From positions 1-54,298 of the forward strand of contig CANDNO010000013.1 in NCBI GenBank assembly GCA_947386115.1: a DNA stretch of 54,298 nt, given 5' to 3'. The position numbers were made by a program, and so were the translations under genes. The DNA is from an uncultured Muribaculaceae bacterium. Its GTDB lineage: Bacteria > Bacteroidota > Bacteroidia > Bacteroidales > Muribaculaceae. Shown piece by piece: positions 43,201 to 51,924 of the stretch; the first letter of the stretch is position 1; each line of letters begins with the position of its first letter. Under the pieces are notes generated by a model, which was not told where the DNA came from, searched no databases, and was given only the letters and a program-made list of their open reading frames with translations.

Positions 43201-44121
43201 ATGCGTCCCATTCATGATGTCAAGAAGCTGCAGCGCGAGTATGCCGCCCATATCATCCTCGAGCGTGGTCTCAGCGAGAATACCCGCGACGCCTATCTCA
43301 ACGATATCGATAAATTCCTGGGCTGGCTCTCGGGAAAAGCCACTATGTTGCGGCATGTAGAGCTGGCCGATATCCAGGAGTTTATGGCCGGACTTCATGA
43401 CTTGGGCATAAGTCCCCGGTCACAGGCGCGCATCGTCTCGGGCCTGCGCTCGTTTTTCCGCTTCATGAGAATGGAGGGATACATCGAGGATGATCCCACC
43501 GAGCTGCTTGAGGCGCCGCTTATAGGCCTGCATCTGCCCGAGTTTCTGACGGTCGAGGAGATTGATGCAATGGTGGCCTCGATCGATGCCGACAGCGAGG
43601 AGGCCGTGCGCAACCGTGCTATCATCGAGGTGCTGTATGGCTGCGGGCTGCGTGTGAGCGAGCTGTGCAATCTCGAGATAGGCAGGCTGTATCTCACCGA
43701 GGGGTATCTCGTGGTGCGCGGCAAGGGAAGCAAGGAGCGCCTCGTGCCACTGGCCGAGCCCACAATTCGTGCCATCGCCGACTATCTTGAAGTGCGGGCC
43801 ACGATCGAAGCCAAAGCCGGTGAGGAACATTACCTGTTTGTGAGCGCACGCCGTGGCACGCGCATGTCGCGATCTATGATTTTTCGCATTGTGAGACAGC
43901 TGGCCGATCTTGCGGGAATACGGCGCACGATTTCACCGCACACCCTGCGACACTCGTTTGCAACCCATCTGCTCGACGGTGGTGCCAACCTGCGTGCCAT
44001 ACAGCAGATGCTTGGGCATGAATCGATAGCTGCCACAGAGATATATCTCCACCTCGACCGCACACACCTGCGCGACGAGATTCTCACCTATCATCCTCGC
44101 AACGCCGGGTCAAGGAAGTGA
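43201..44121 (+). CDS. xerD: site-specific tyrosine recombinase XerD
   Basis: A 306-residue tyrosine recombinase with all catalytic residues: Arg151 (GCGLRVSELCNLE), Lys176-type beta-hairpin residue (VRGKGSKERLVPL), His247 and Arg250 (SPHTLRHSFATHLL), His273 (LGHESI) and Tyr282 nucleophile (EIYLHLD). The N-terminal SAM-like domain is RGLSENTRDAYLNDIDKFL. Length and context (no integrase-like partner, no att site) suit the chromosome-dimer resolution enzyme rather than a phage integrase. Its last 31 bases overlap the convergent tatD gene. Confidence 0.93.
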   Translation: MRPIHDVKKLQREYAAHIILERGLSENTRDAYLNDIDKFLGWLSGKATMLRHVELADIQEFMAGLHDLGISPRSQARIVSGLRSFFRFMRMEGYIEDDPTELLEAPLIGLHLPEFLTVEEIDAMVASIDADSEEAVRNRAIIEVLYGCGLRVSELCNLEIGRLYLTEGYLVVRGKGSKERLVPLAEPTIRAIADYLEVRATIEAKAGEEHYLFVSARRGTRMSRSMIFRIVRQLADLAGIRRTISPHTLRHSFATHLLDGGANLRAIQQMLGHESIAATEIYLHLDRTHLRDEILTYHPRNAGSRK

Positions 44122-44717
44122 GCGAGCGTGGCTTCCACGGGCGGTCGTGAGCTACGACAGGCGCTTATGCGGTCGATTATTGCCTCGATGCCGAGTGTCG
44201 ACTCGTCGGTCTCGGCGAGCAGGCGGTCATCGGGAATAATCGCGGCCGTTGCCGTGTTGAAATGTTCGCCGAGCGACAGATAGAATCCATGGTCGAGAAG
44301 CTGTGCCGCCAGTTGCGGGCCGCCCCTGAAACCATGTATCGCCCATGGTTGCGACGGCTTCATATTGCGTTTTATTTCGAGAAGCAGGTCGGTGGCCTTG
44401 ACCGAGTGTATAATCAGCGGTTTGTGCAGTCGCTCGCTCAATTCTATGTGCCGGATGAATGTGTCGGCCTGCACTTCGAGCGGCGCGCCACGCAGCTTGT
44501 CAAGCCCGGTCTCGCCTATCGCCACAACCTCAGGAAGCGCTGCTACGGTGCCGAGAAGCTCAAAATCGACGCGCTTGTCGGTGTCCCAGGGGTGAATGCC
44601 AACGGATATCTTCGCCTGCGGATTTTCACGCAGGAATGACCGGGCTGCGTCCGGCGATAATGAAACAATCGCGTCGGCGGCATCGAGGCGGTGGGTATGG
44701 AAATCGGTCAGTGTCAT
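44091..44717 (-). CDS. TatD family metal-dependent hydrolase
   Basis: A 208-residue member of the TatD/YcfH amidohydrolase-like nuclease family. Metal ligands are visible in TDFHTHRLD (HxH), [17 protein letters not shown] (His), AIHGFRGG (His) and LAETDES (Asp). It is shorter than the 260-residue E. coli TatD, as are many Bacteroidetes members. These enzymes have 3'-5' exonuclease or D-tyrosyl-tRNA deacylase-like activity; the exact substrate is not predicted. It is the last gene of the leftward rnpA-yidD operon, overlaps yidD by 4 bases, and overlaps the xerD tail convergently. Confidence 0.88.
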   Translation of the reverse strand: MTLTDFHTHRLDAADAIVSLSPDAARSFLRENPQAKISVGIHPWDTDKRVDFELLGTVAALPEVVAIGETGLDKLRGAPLEVQADTFIRHIELSERLHKPLIIHSVKATDLLLEIKRNMKPSQPWAIHGFRGGPQLAAQLLDHGFYLSLGEHFNTATAAIIPDDRLLAETDESTLGIEAIIDRISACRSSRPPVEATLAHFLDPALRG

Positions 44718-44944
44718 GGCACGGGGTCATAGCCGCTGCCTCCCCAGGGATGACAGCGCAGAATGCGGCGTATAGTGAGGTAGCTACCCTTCACCGGTCC
44801 ATGTTTTTTCAGCGCCTCGAGGGCATACTCGGAGCATGTGGGGGTGAACCGGCACGACGGGGGCAACATAGGGGATATTGCAGCGCGATAGAAAAGGACG
44901 GGAAGCGACAGTATGCGGGCTACTGCCCGGCTCAGGCTATTCAT
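44714..44944 (-). CDS. yidD: membrane protein insertion efficiency factor YidD
   Basis: A 76-residue YidD, which helps YidC insert membrane proteins. The diagnostic segments are [30 protein letters not shown] and [16 protein letters not shown]. It overlaps rnpA by 8 bases at its start, the widely conserved rnpA-yidD order, and overlaps tatD by 4 bases at its end. Confidence 0.95.
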   Translation of the reverse strand: MNSLSRAVARILSLPVLFYRAAISPMLPPSCRFTPTCSEYALEALKKHGPVKGSYLTIRRILRCHPWGGSGYDPVP

Positions 44945-45374
44945 GACTGTCGTTGTTTTGCTCGGGAAGAGCTGTCGCAGCCTCGTCGACGGGCCGCGGG
45001 ATGGCGCGCGACAGGATGCGGTTCATAGCGCGTTCTATCATGTGGTAAGGCATCAGCCTGTCGGCCAGATAAATGAATGCGATGTCGAGACGGTCGTCGC
45101 TGCCAAGGCGCGACTGGTATTCGTGGCGTGAGAGGCGATAGGCTTCGCGTATGCGCCGGCGCATGGTCACGCGGTCGACGGCATGGCGCAGTTTCTTTTT
45201 AGGCACGGTAATCATGAACTGCAGCGATTCACCCCTGTGGCGGCCGGGATTGGAACGCCACACGGCGCGAAGCGGAAAAGCTACGGCGCCCTGTGCGGCA
45301 TCGCGTTCAAAAAGGCGAGCCACAGCCGTGGTGTTGCAAAGCTTGGTGGGTTTAGGGAGAGTGAGCCGGGGCAT
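44937..45374 (-). CDS. rnpA: ribonuclease P protein component
   Basis: A 145-residue RnpA, the protein subunit that helps RNase P RNA cut 5' leaders from pre-tRNAs. The basic RNR-type motif lies in [20 protein letters not shown] at about residues 65-84, with [14 protein letters not shown] before it. It is slightly longer than E. coli RnpA, with extra residues at both ends. It starts 2 bases after the hemD stop and is coupled to yidD. Confidence 0.95.
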   Translation of the reverse strand: MPRLTLPKPTKLCNTTAVARLFERDAAQGAVAFPLRAVWRSNPGRHRGESLQFMITVPKKKLRHAVDRVTMRRRIREAYRLSRHEYQSRLGSDDRLDIAFIYLADRLMPYHMIERAMNRILSRAIPRPVDEAATALPEQNNDSHE

Positions 45375-45376
45375 GA

Positions 45377-46135
45377 TTATTCTTCGGGCTTGGGATCCAT
45401 GTGTTCTTTAAGAAACAGGTCGAGAGCCGCAGTCATTGAAGGGGCCTTGGGGGACGGGGCCTGGAAATCGAGACGCAGGCCTGCATCGTTGACAGCCTGG
45501 GCGGTAGTGGTGCCGAAGGTGCCTATGGCTACATTGGTCTGGTCGAAGTCGGGGAAATTCTTCTTGAGCGAGTTGATTCCGGCGGGGCTGAAGAACAGCA
45601 GAGCGTCATAGTCGAGGGGCTCGCCGGGCTCGAAGTCGTTGCTCACGGTGCGGTACATCACAGCCTTGGTGTAGTTGATCTTACCCTTGTCGAGCAGGGC
45701 AAGGTCCTCCTTGTGCACGTCGCTGATGACATACAGGTATTTTTCCTTGTTGTGCTTGGCCAGCAGGGGTACGAGGTCGGCTATCTTTCCGTTCTCGCAG
45801 TAGAAAATCTTGCGTTTGCGGTAAACGATGTACTTCTGCAGGTAAAGTGCTATCGACTCGCTGGTACAGAAATACTTGAGTGTGTCGGGTATATTGTAGC
45901 GCAGTTCCTCGGCCAGACGGAAGAAGTGGTCGATGGCCGTGCGTGCTGTGAAAATAATCGCTGTGTAATCGGGTATATTGATTTTTTGCTGGCGAAACTC
46001 ACGGGCATTCAGTCCCTCAATCTTGATAAAGGGACGGAACACAAGTTCAACGCCATACTTGGCAGCTATGTCGTAGTAAGGTGATTTCTCTGAAGCGGGT
46101 TTGGGCTGAGAAACAAGTATCTTATTGATTTTCAC
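45377..46135 (-). CDS. hemD: uroporphyrinogen-III synthase-like protein
   Basis: A 252-residue HemD family protein, which closes hydroxymethylbilane to uroporphyrinogen III in tetrapyrrole synthesis. The fold's two Rossmann-like halves are seen in KILVSQPKPASEKSPYYDIAAKYG, YTAIIFTARTAIDHFF, KYFCTSESIALYL and YDALLFFSPAGINSL, with NVAIGTFGTTTAQAVNDAGL near the end. Sequence conservation in this family is low, so the assignment rests on pattern and on the conserved placement next to DUF4271, rnpA and yidD. No other heme gene is in the window, so the pathway cannot be judged. Confidence 0.85.
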   Translation of the reverse strand: MKINKILVSQPKPASEKSPYYDIAAKYGVELVFRPFIKIEGLNAREFRQQKINIPDYTAIIFTARTAIDHFFRLAEELRYNIPDTLKYFCTSESIALYLQKYIVYRKRKIFYCENGKIADLVPLLAKHNKEKYLYVISDVHKEDLALLDKGKINYTKAVMYRTVSNDFEPGEPLDYDALLFFSPAGINSLKKNFPDFDQTNVAIGTFGTTTAQAVNDAGLRLDFQAPSPKAPSMTAALDLFLKEHMDPKPEE

Positions 46136-46181
46136 GTCTCGAGATATAGTTATTTCACAATATGTAGAAACAGCTACCGAA

Positions 46182-46988
46182 TCACATCAGCTGATCCAAC
46201 CGCCGGGCGACTGATACAACCAATATGACCGGAATGATTTCAAGGGTACAAAGGTACAAAATAAAATACACTATAGAGGGCAATTGGTTGTAAAAAATTC
46301 TAAAACCTTTGCATAAAAATGCAATTCTTGCTATCAAGTACAGGATTAATGCGACAATAAGTAACAAACGGGTGGCATCGTGATAGTACAGTATGGTGAT
46401 GGCGGGTAGGGCCAGAGCCAGGCCCAGCACGCCCTGCGAGAGGTTGAAACCGTGTCGCCACTGGGCGGCGTTGATATTGTCGGTGAATGTATATCCTACG
46501 ACGCTGTAGGCCGCATACTGGAACAGGTAGTAGCCCACCGAGAGGGCGGTTATGCTTCCCAGCAACGGGCCGTTAGAGACCGCCGACGGGTCGATGGCCA
46601 CGGCAAGCAGGATGGCCTGGCAGGTGCAGCCTAAGAACAGCAGCAGGGCCAGGGTGCGCGACTCGGCCGTGGTGTGGCTGTCGAAGGCGTTGGCACGGCG
46701 TCTTACACCCAGCAGGTCGGTGTCGAGACTCGACAGGATGCGGCGCAGCTGTGGGGCTTGGAAAGCTACGAGAGCCAGCAGCGCGATGAGCAGGGCTACG
46801 GCTCCCGAGTATGGCTGCGTGTCGTCGCGGCGGCCTACGGGGGCGATGCCGTTGCTCCACACGTCGCGGGCAACAGTGGTCGCGGCAATGCTCGTGCTGT
46901 CGAGCGGTGCCTCGTCGATGGTGCAAAAATCGGCTCCGTCGATATCTTGACCAAACAGGTTATTATATGTAATCTCGCGTGATATCAC
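46182..46988 (-). CDS. DUF4271 family membrane protein
   Basis: A 268-residue protein with about six membrane helices, of the Bacteroidetes DUF4271 family (LFQYAAYSVVGYTFTDN, then GFNLSQGVLGLALALPAITILYY and FYNQLPSIVYFILYLCTLEIIPVI). The start was chosen at GTG 46988, which overlaps the upstream LOG-gene stop by four bases (GTGA); the longer open frame lies inside that gene. The family regularly sits beside hemD in Bacteroidetes, but no function is established. Confidence 0.85.
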   Translation of the reverse strand: MISREITYNNLFGQDIDGADFCTIDEAPLDSTSIAATTVARDVWSNGIAPVGRRDDTQPYSGAVALLIALLALVAFQAPQLRRILSSLDTDLLGVRRRANAFDSHTTAESRTLALLLFLGCTCQAILLAVAIDPSAVSNGPLLGSITALSVGYYLFQYAAYSVVGYTFTDNINAAQWRHGFNLSQGVLGLALALPAITILYYHDATRLLLIVALILYLIARIAFLCKGFRIFYNQLPSIVYFILYLCTLEIIPVILVVSVARRLDQLM

Positions 46989-47560
46989 ACTATTTTCTGG
47001 GTAAACGGACGATTGATGACCGGGGTGTCGAGCACGAGAGCTACGGCCTGCTCGGGGGTATCGGCCACCATCCACAGGGTGGCGTGGTCGGGATTCATGA
47101 AGCGCTGTTCGATAGAGCGGGAGAGCATGGCTATGAGCGGGTCATAGTAACCGCCGGTGTTGAGTATGACTATGTTGCCCTGATACAGTCCCAGCTGTCG
47201 CCAGGTGATGATCTCGAGCAGCTCCTCGAGGGTGCCTACTCCGCCGGGCATGGCGATGACTCCGCGTGAGAGTGATGCCATGAGCTCCTTGCGGCTGTGC
47301 ATGTCGGGGGTCACCTCCATGCGTGTGAGCCCGGTGTGCTGCCACGAGCGCTCCACCATGAATGCCGGCAGGACACCTGTCGCGGTGCCTCCGGCCGACA
47401 ATGCCCCGTCGATGGCGGCTGCCATGATGCCTGTGCGGCCGCCGCCGCATATAAGGTCGACACCGGCCTCGCCAAGCAGCTCGCCGGCGCGGCGTGCCGC
47501 GTCGAGATACTGCCTGTCGATGGCCGGGCTTGACGCTCCGTATATGGTGATTCCTTTCAT
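46985..47560 (-). CDS. LOG family protein (nucleotide 5'-monophosphate phosphoribohydrolase-like)
   Basis: A 191-residue member of the LOG/TIGR00730 family, which cleaves ribose 5-phosphate from nucleotide monophosphates, including cytokinin-type ones. The signature PGGVGTLEELLEIITWRQLG is at about residues 105-124, with ICGGGRTGIMAAAIDGAL before it. It overlaps both neighbours by four bases. In bacteria without cytokinins it may act on AMP-like or modified nucleotides. Confidence 0.92.
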   Translation of the reverse strand: MKGITIYGASSPAIDRQYLDAARRAGELLGEAGVDLICGGGRTGIMAAAIDGALSAGGTATGVLPAFMVERSWQHTGLTRMEVTPDMHSRKELMASLSRGVIAMPGGVGTLEELLEIITWRQLGLYQGNIVILNTGGYYDPLIAMLSRSIEQRFMNPDHATLWMVADTPEQAVALVLDTPVINRPFTQKIV

Positions 47561-49407
47561 CGCTTGGCGGGAAGGGCGGTGCGGAACTCGTTTTTCATCG
47601 TGTCGACCACGTTGACAATGTAGTCGCCGGTCTTCTCGAGGGTCGATACGATATCCATGTAGTAGATACCGCTCTGATACTCATAGTGATGCTCGTTGAT
47701 ATTCGACACGTTGGCCAGGCGCAGGGTGTTGCGCATGTTGTTGATTTCGCGCTCGTGGTTGTAACATACTATGAGGTCGTTCTCGGTGACGGTGTCGAAG
47801 TTCTCAAGAAGCTTGAGCAGCGATATCATGGCCTCGTTGACGTAGTCAAACATGGTATCGATGTTGCCGTATATCTCATCGCTGAAGTGTACGTTGCTCT
47901 GCTGTTTGCGCAGGAGAATCTTGCCTATGCCCAGGCAGCAGTCGGCAATACTCTCGATTTCAGAGTCGATGGCCATCATGGCGGCGATACGGCGTTTCGA
48001 CTGGTTGGAGAGGCGTCCCTCGGCACATCGGTTAAGGTAGTTGGCTATCTCGAGCTCCATGCGGTCGCTTATCTCCTCGTATTTTTCCAGTCGGGAGTAG
48101 CGCTTGTTGAACTCGTCGCTGCCCGGCTTGGTGTGGACGAGTTCGCGGGCCATATCGATCATGCGCCCGACGCGCTCGGCATAGACATACATCTCTTTCT
48201 CGGCCTGGGTGATATTGAGCTCGGAGGCCGACAGCAGTGTGCCCGAGATGAATTTGAGCTGGAACTCCTCGTCGCCCGACTTCTTGGCGGGGATGAGCCA
48301 TTCCACAACCTTAACGTAGAGCTTGGTAAACCATATCATTATAAACAGGTTGATGAGCTTGTAGGTGGTGTAGAACACACACAGTCCTACCGAGGCTCGG
48401 AACTGCAGGGTCTTGATAAGCGGCATCTGCGAGTCGATGCGCAGGTTGAGTTCGGCATCCTCGGTGGGCTTGGCGTCGAACAGGTGGTTGTAGACCTGCG
48501 GGTCGGAATCCTTGAGGTTGTTGACGGTGTCGTACAGGTTGTTGGGGTTGCCGGTTCCTATCTGGTCGGTAATCCAGAGAATCATGTCGCTGAACTTGTA
48601 GAATAGCGCCAGGCACCATATCGAGCCGAGGATGTTGAACATGAGGTGGCCGGCGGCGGTGCGTTTGGCGGCGGCGTTTCCGCTCATCGAGGCGAGGATA
48701 GGGGTGATGGTGGTACCCACGGCCGAGCCAAGCACGATGGCACATGCAAGGTCAAAGTCGATCCATCCGCGGCTGAACATGATAAGCGTGATAGCGAATG
48801 TGGCTGCCGACGACTGGATGATCATCGTCACCACGCAGCCCACGCCGAAGAATATGAGCATCGATTTGAAGCCCAGCTCGGCATAGCTCTGCAGGAAGGC
48901 AAACATCTCGGGATTGTTCTGCAGGTCGGGGACATAGTTGCTGATCATGTCAAGGCCCAGGAACAGCAGGGCGAAGCCTATCAGGAACTCGCCCATCGAC
49001 TTTGTGCGGCTCTTGTTGGAGAACAGCATGATGACGGCGATACTCATAAGCGGGATGGCGTAGGCCGAGATATCGACCTTGAAGCCGAACAGTGTGAGCA
49101 TCCAGGCCGTGAATGTCGTGCCCACGTTGGCGCCGAAGATGACGGCCATCGACTGTGCCAGCGATACCAGGCCGGCGTTAACGAAGCTCACGACCATAAC
49201 GATCGAGGCCGACGAGCTCTGGATGAGCGCCGTGATAAAGAAGCCTGTGAGTGTTCCGGTGACGCGGTTGCGTGTCATGGAGCCGAGAATGCTGCGCAGG
49301 CGGTCGCCGGCAGCTTTCTGCAAGCCTTCACTCATCACTTTCATTCCGTAGAGGAACAATCCTACTGCTCCAAGCAGTCCAAGAAAGTCTAAAATACCGT
49401 ATTGCAT
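47557..49407 (-). CDS. Na+/phosphate cotransporter with PhoU-like domain
   Basis: A 616-residue transporter of the NptA/YjbB type. Two inverted transport repeats carry the QSSS and QSSA motifs (ALIQSSSASIVMVVSFVNAG and MIIQSSAATFAITLIMFSRG), each followed by a helix pair. The C-terminal 180 residues form helical PhoU-like domains (YAERVGRMIDMARELVHTKP, YGNIDTMFDYVNEAMISL) that may sense phosphate. It imports or exports phosphate with sodium across the inner membrane. It is the first gene of the operon leading to rnpA, yidD and tatD. Confidence 0.92.
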   Translation of the reverse strand: MQYGILDFLGLLGAVGLFLYGMKVMSEGLQKAAGDRLRSILGSMTRNRVTGTLTGFFITALIQSSSASIVMVVSFVNAGLVSLAQSMAVIFGANVGTTFTAWMLTLFGFKVDISAYAIPLMSIAVIMLFSNKSRTKSMGEFLIGFALLFLGLDMISNYVPDLQNNPEMFAFLQSYAELGFKSMLIFFGVGCVVTMIIQSSAATFAITLIMFSRGWIDFDLACAIVLGSAVGTTITPILASMSGNAAAKRTAAGHLMFNILGSIWCLALFYKFSDMILWITDQIGTGNPNNLYDTVNNLKDSDPQVYNHLFDAKPTEDAELNLRIDSQMPLIKTLQFRASVGLCVFYTTYKLINLFIMIWFTKLYVKVVEWLIPAKKSGDEEFQLKFISGTLLSASELNITQAEKEMYVYAERVGRMIDMARELVHTKPGSDEFNKRYSRLEKYEEISDRMELEIANYLNRCAEGRLSNQSKRRIAAMMAIDSEIESIADCCLGIGKILLRKQQSNVHFSDEIYGNIDTMFDYVNEAMISLLKLLENFDTVTENDLIVCYNHEREINNMRNTLRLANVSNINEHHYEYQSGIYYMDIVSTLEKTGDYIVNVVDTMKNEFRTALPAKR

Positions 49408-49462
49408 GTGCGGTTAGTGTGTATAATGTTGATAATGACTGGTTTATTCTTAATGCGAGTTT

Positions 49463-51148
49463 TTAATGTACTATTACGCGAACGGGTCGTCGGCACTGGT
49501 CGGTGGTGACGATGTAAACGCCCGTGGGCAGCATCACCACGCTGTTGTTTTCGATATAGTCGACCACGGTAACCGTGCGTCCCTGCATGTCGTAGACGGT
49601 GACGTTGGTGTGGGGTGTGCCACACACGAAGCGTATTCCGCCCGGCTCGTAGGCCACGCTCAGCGGGGTGTCGCCGGTAACGGCATCGATGCCGGCAAGG
49701 TCGACATATACCTCGTTGCTCTCGGGCGACATGTAGCCTAAGCGCACTGAGCGCACGTGGTAGCTCTCGCGTATCGACGGGTCGTAGTCGTCAATGAGCA
49801 GGCTGTTGGTCTCGGCAAGGAGGTCCTCGGTAGTTCCCGAAGCTCCCTGGGTGTAGCGTGTGCGTGTCACGATATAGTAGTCGACGACATCGTCGGGTTC
49901 TTCCCACACGGCTTTATAACTCGTCTCGGTGATATCCTCGGGCGGCAAGGCGGTGAAAGCCTTGAGGGTGGGTACGGGGCAGGCTTCGCCTCGCAGTGCT
50001 ATGCCTATCGAGCCGGCAAGGCCGCCATCGCTCACCACAAGGCGGGCATAGTGCTGACCTATGGCAGTGGGTTTATATGTAACTGTGAGCCAGTAGCCAT
50101 TCTCGCTGTTGACATAGGATGTCTGTATCGATTTGGCGTCGAGCGAGAAGCAGGCGCGGTCATCGTTCTCGTAGCCGCGCGGCTTGGTGATGGCGAGGGA
50201 GAGTGTGCCCTTGAGATACTCGCCTTTGAAGAAAAGCTTGGCTGTCGTAGAGTTGCCGATAGCTACCTGGCTGAAGTCGAGTGCCATGTCCTGCACGGGG
50301 GTGATCAGCACCGGGTCGCCCGTGGGCTGGCCGGCATTCTCCTCGTAGAACAGTTCGCCTTTCTTTTCGCCCCATATATACTCTACGAGGTCGGGATAGT
50401 CGATATAGGGGTTGCGGTTGTTCTGAATCTTGTAAACCTCGTCGTTGCGGTCAAGCTCTTTCTGGCTCACGGGGTCGTCACGGTGCCATTTGAGCAGGAG
50501 TTGCTGAGCCCATGGTGCAAGCGACAGGTAGTTGCTGTTCTGGAGCATCCACACATTGGTCCACGATGTGTTCTGATAGCATGTGACCATGTAGAAGTAT
50601 GTGCGGGCAAAGTCGCCCTTATACTCGTCGGCAGGTTCAAACACGCGCGACGCGCCGTTACCCTGTCCGGCCGAGGGGTAGCCTACCTTCGACACGCCGT
50701 TGTCGAACGTGGGTGTCGACGAAACCACTCCGAGCGGGTAGTTGCTCTTCTTCATATTGGCATCCATCTCGCTTGGGAACAGGTTGTTGAGGTCGGCATA
50801 GATAGGTATGTTGGTGGCACCGCCCCACCAGCTCTTGGGCACACAGTGCTCGCGGTTGAGGCCTTTGAAGCTCGGCGCATACAGCGGTATGTTGCTGTAC
50901 ATGTCCCACCAGCGGTTCGACTCGGGGTACACGTCGGTAACTCTGAAATACTGGGGCATGTTGTTGTAGTAGTCGGTATAGCTTGAGACCTGGGCACGTT
51001 TTGATATCACGTTGCTCAGGGCTGTCTTCAACTCGGCATCTTTCTTGCCGTTGACAGTCGAGTAATAGCGCGCTGGAATCTCGGCCCACAATGACAGGGT
51101 CGTTAATGTTGCGATGACGACAAGTGAGACGCGGTTTACAATGTTCAT
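49463..51148 (-). CDS. secreted endonuclease I family protein with C-terminal sorting domain
   Basis: A 561-residue exported nuclease with a signal peptide (MNIVNRVSLVVIATLTTLSLWA). Residues about 20-260 are the endonuclease I/EndA fold, with the catalytic His in GLNREHCVPKSWWGG, the metal-binding ADLNNLFPSEMDANMKKSNYP stretch and KWHRDDPVSQKELDRND. Two beta-sandwich domains follow (about 285-390 and 395-480). The last 80 residues (TPLSVAYEPGGIRFVCGTPHTNVTVYDMQG ... RPVRVIVH) resemble a type IX secretion C-terminal domain. It is probably secreted or surface-bound to digest DNA for phosphate or nucleosides; the Na/phosphate transporter gene comes directly after. Confidence 0.88.
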   Translation of the reverse strand: MNIVNRVSLVVIATLTTLSLWAEIPARYYSTVNGKKDAELKTALSNVISKRAQVSSYTDYYNNMPQYFRVTDVYPESNRWWDMYSNIPLYAPSFKGLNREHCVPKSWWGGATNIPIYADLNNLFPSEMDANMKKSNYPLGVVSSTPTFDNGVSKVGYPSAGQGNGASRVFEPADEYKGDFARTYFYMVTCYQNTSWTNVWMLQNSNYLSLAPWAQQLLLKWHRDDPVSQKELDRNDEVYKIQNNRNPYIDYPDLVEYIWGEKKGELFYEENAGQPTGDPVLITPVQDMALDFSQVAIGNSTTAKLFFKGEYLKGTLSLAITKPRGYENDDRACFSLDAKSIQTSYVNSENGYWLTVTYKPTAIGQHYARLVVSDGGLAGSIGIALRGEACPVPTLKAFTALPPEDITETSYKAVWEEPDDVVDYYIVTRTRYTQGASGTTEDLLAETNSLLIDDYDPSIRESYHVRSVRLGYMSPESNEVYVDLAGIDAVTGDTPLSVAYEPGGIRFVCGTPHTNVTVYDMQGRTVTVVDYIENNSVVMLPTGVYIVTTDQCRRPVRVIVH

Positions 51149-51199
51149 GTTCTGTGACGAGTTAGGGTTAATAGTTGAAACGGTGTCTTTATATATAAC

Positions 51200-51910
51200 T
51201 CAACAACGGCGCTCATAGTTTATGACTGTCTCGACAATATATAATCCCTGGATGTCGCTTCGTGGCATTTCTATGTCGTCATAATCGGGATTATCACTGT
51301 GCAGGACTACGTAATCGGGGTTGGGATGTCGGCGCAAGTATTTGACCATGCGGTAGTTTTCGGTAACCACAACGTAGATTTGCCCCCAGAACACGATGCC
51401 GGTGGCGCTCACGGGGCGTATGGCGATAAAACTGCCGTTGGGTATGGCAGGTTTCATGCTGTCGCCGCTCACTCTCACGATAAGACACTCGGGATTGATC
51501 TGCGGCATGTCGACGTAGCCCATAATGCGGTCGACGGTGAGCATGCGGCTAAGCTCGGCGCTTCCGGCCGTGACATCGATGTCATAGACGGCTATGCCGG
51601 TCTTGCATGCGGCTTTGGGTGTTACTTGCGCGTCGATACGGGTAGTGTGGCTGGGTTTGGAATATGGAATGTCGGTGCCCGACTTGAGCCATTCCTTGGA
51701 CACTCCCATGTCGATGACAATCTTGTTGATGAACCCCTCGGTTACCGGCAGGCGGCCCGACAGTACCTTCGACATGTAGGCCGAGTCGACTCCGAGCAGG
51801 CGTGCGAGCCCGGCTTGCGACAGCCGCTTGGATGCCATGATGTAGCGTATGCGGTCTATGACGGTTTCTGTTGACTGTTGCCTGTTGTCGGCCGGAGAGT
51901 TCGTGTTCAT
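51200..51910 (-). CDS. XRE-S24 self-cleaving repressor-like transcription factor
   Basis: A 236-residue regulator with a helix-turn-helix domain (MASKRLSQAGLARLLGVDSAYMSKVLSG, about residues 25-52) and a C-terminal S24/LexA-type serine peptidase domain. The parts needed for self-cleavage are visible: an Ala-Gly site in DVTAGSAEL at 115-116, nucleophile Ser151 in VSGDSMKPAIPNG and Lys190 in YRMVKYLRR. The Ser-Lys spacing (39) is close to LexA. Such proteins respond to RecA filaments or other signals, as phage cI-type repressors do. No phage genes adjoin it; it lies 14 bases after the LRR gene and before the nuclease gene. Confidence 0.9.
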   Translation of the reverse strand: MNTNSPADNRQQSTETVIDRIRYIMASKRLSQAGLARLLGVDSAYMSKVLSGRLPVTEGFINKIVIDMGVSKEWLKSGTDIPYSKPSHTTRIDAQVTPKAACKTGIAVYDIDVTAGSAELSRMLTVDRIMGYVDMPQINPECLIVRVSGDSMKPAIPNGSFIAIRPVSATGIVFWGQIYVVVTENYRMVKYLRRHPNPDYVVLHSDNPDYDDIEMPRSDIQGLYIVETVINYERRC

Positions 51911-51924
51911 ATCTGGGGAGTGTA

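Noticed and set aside
43201-44121. Phage or integrative-element integrase
   Set aside because: The protein has XerD length and motifs, and no att repeats, tRNA junction or mobile-element genes adjoin it.
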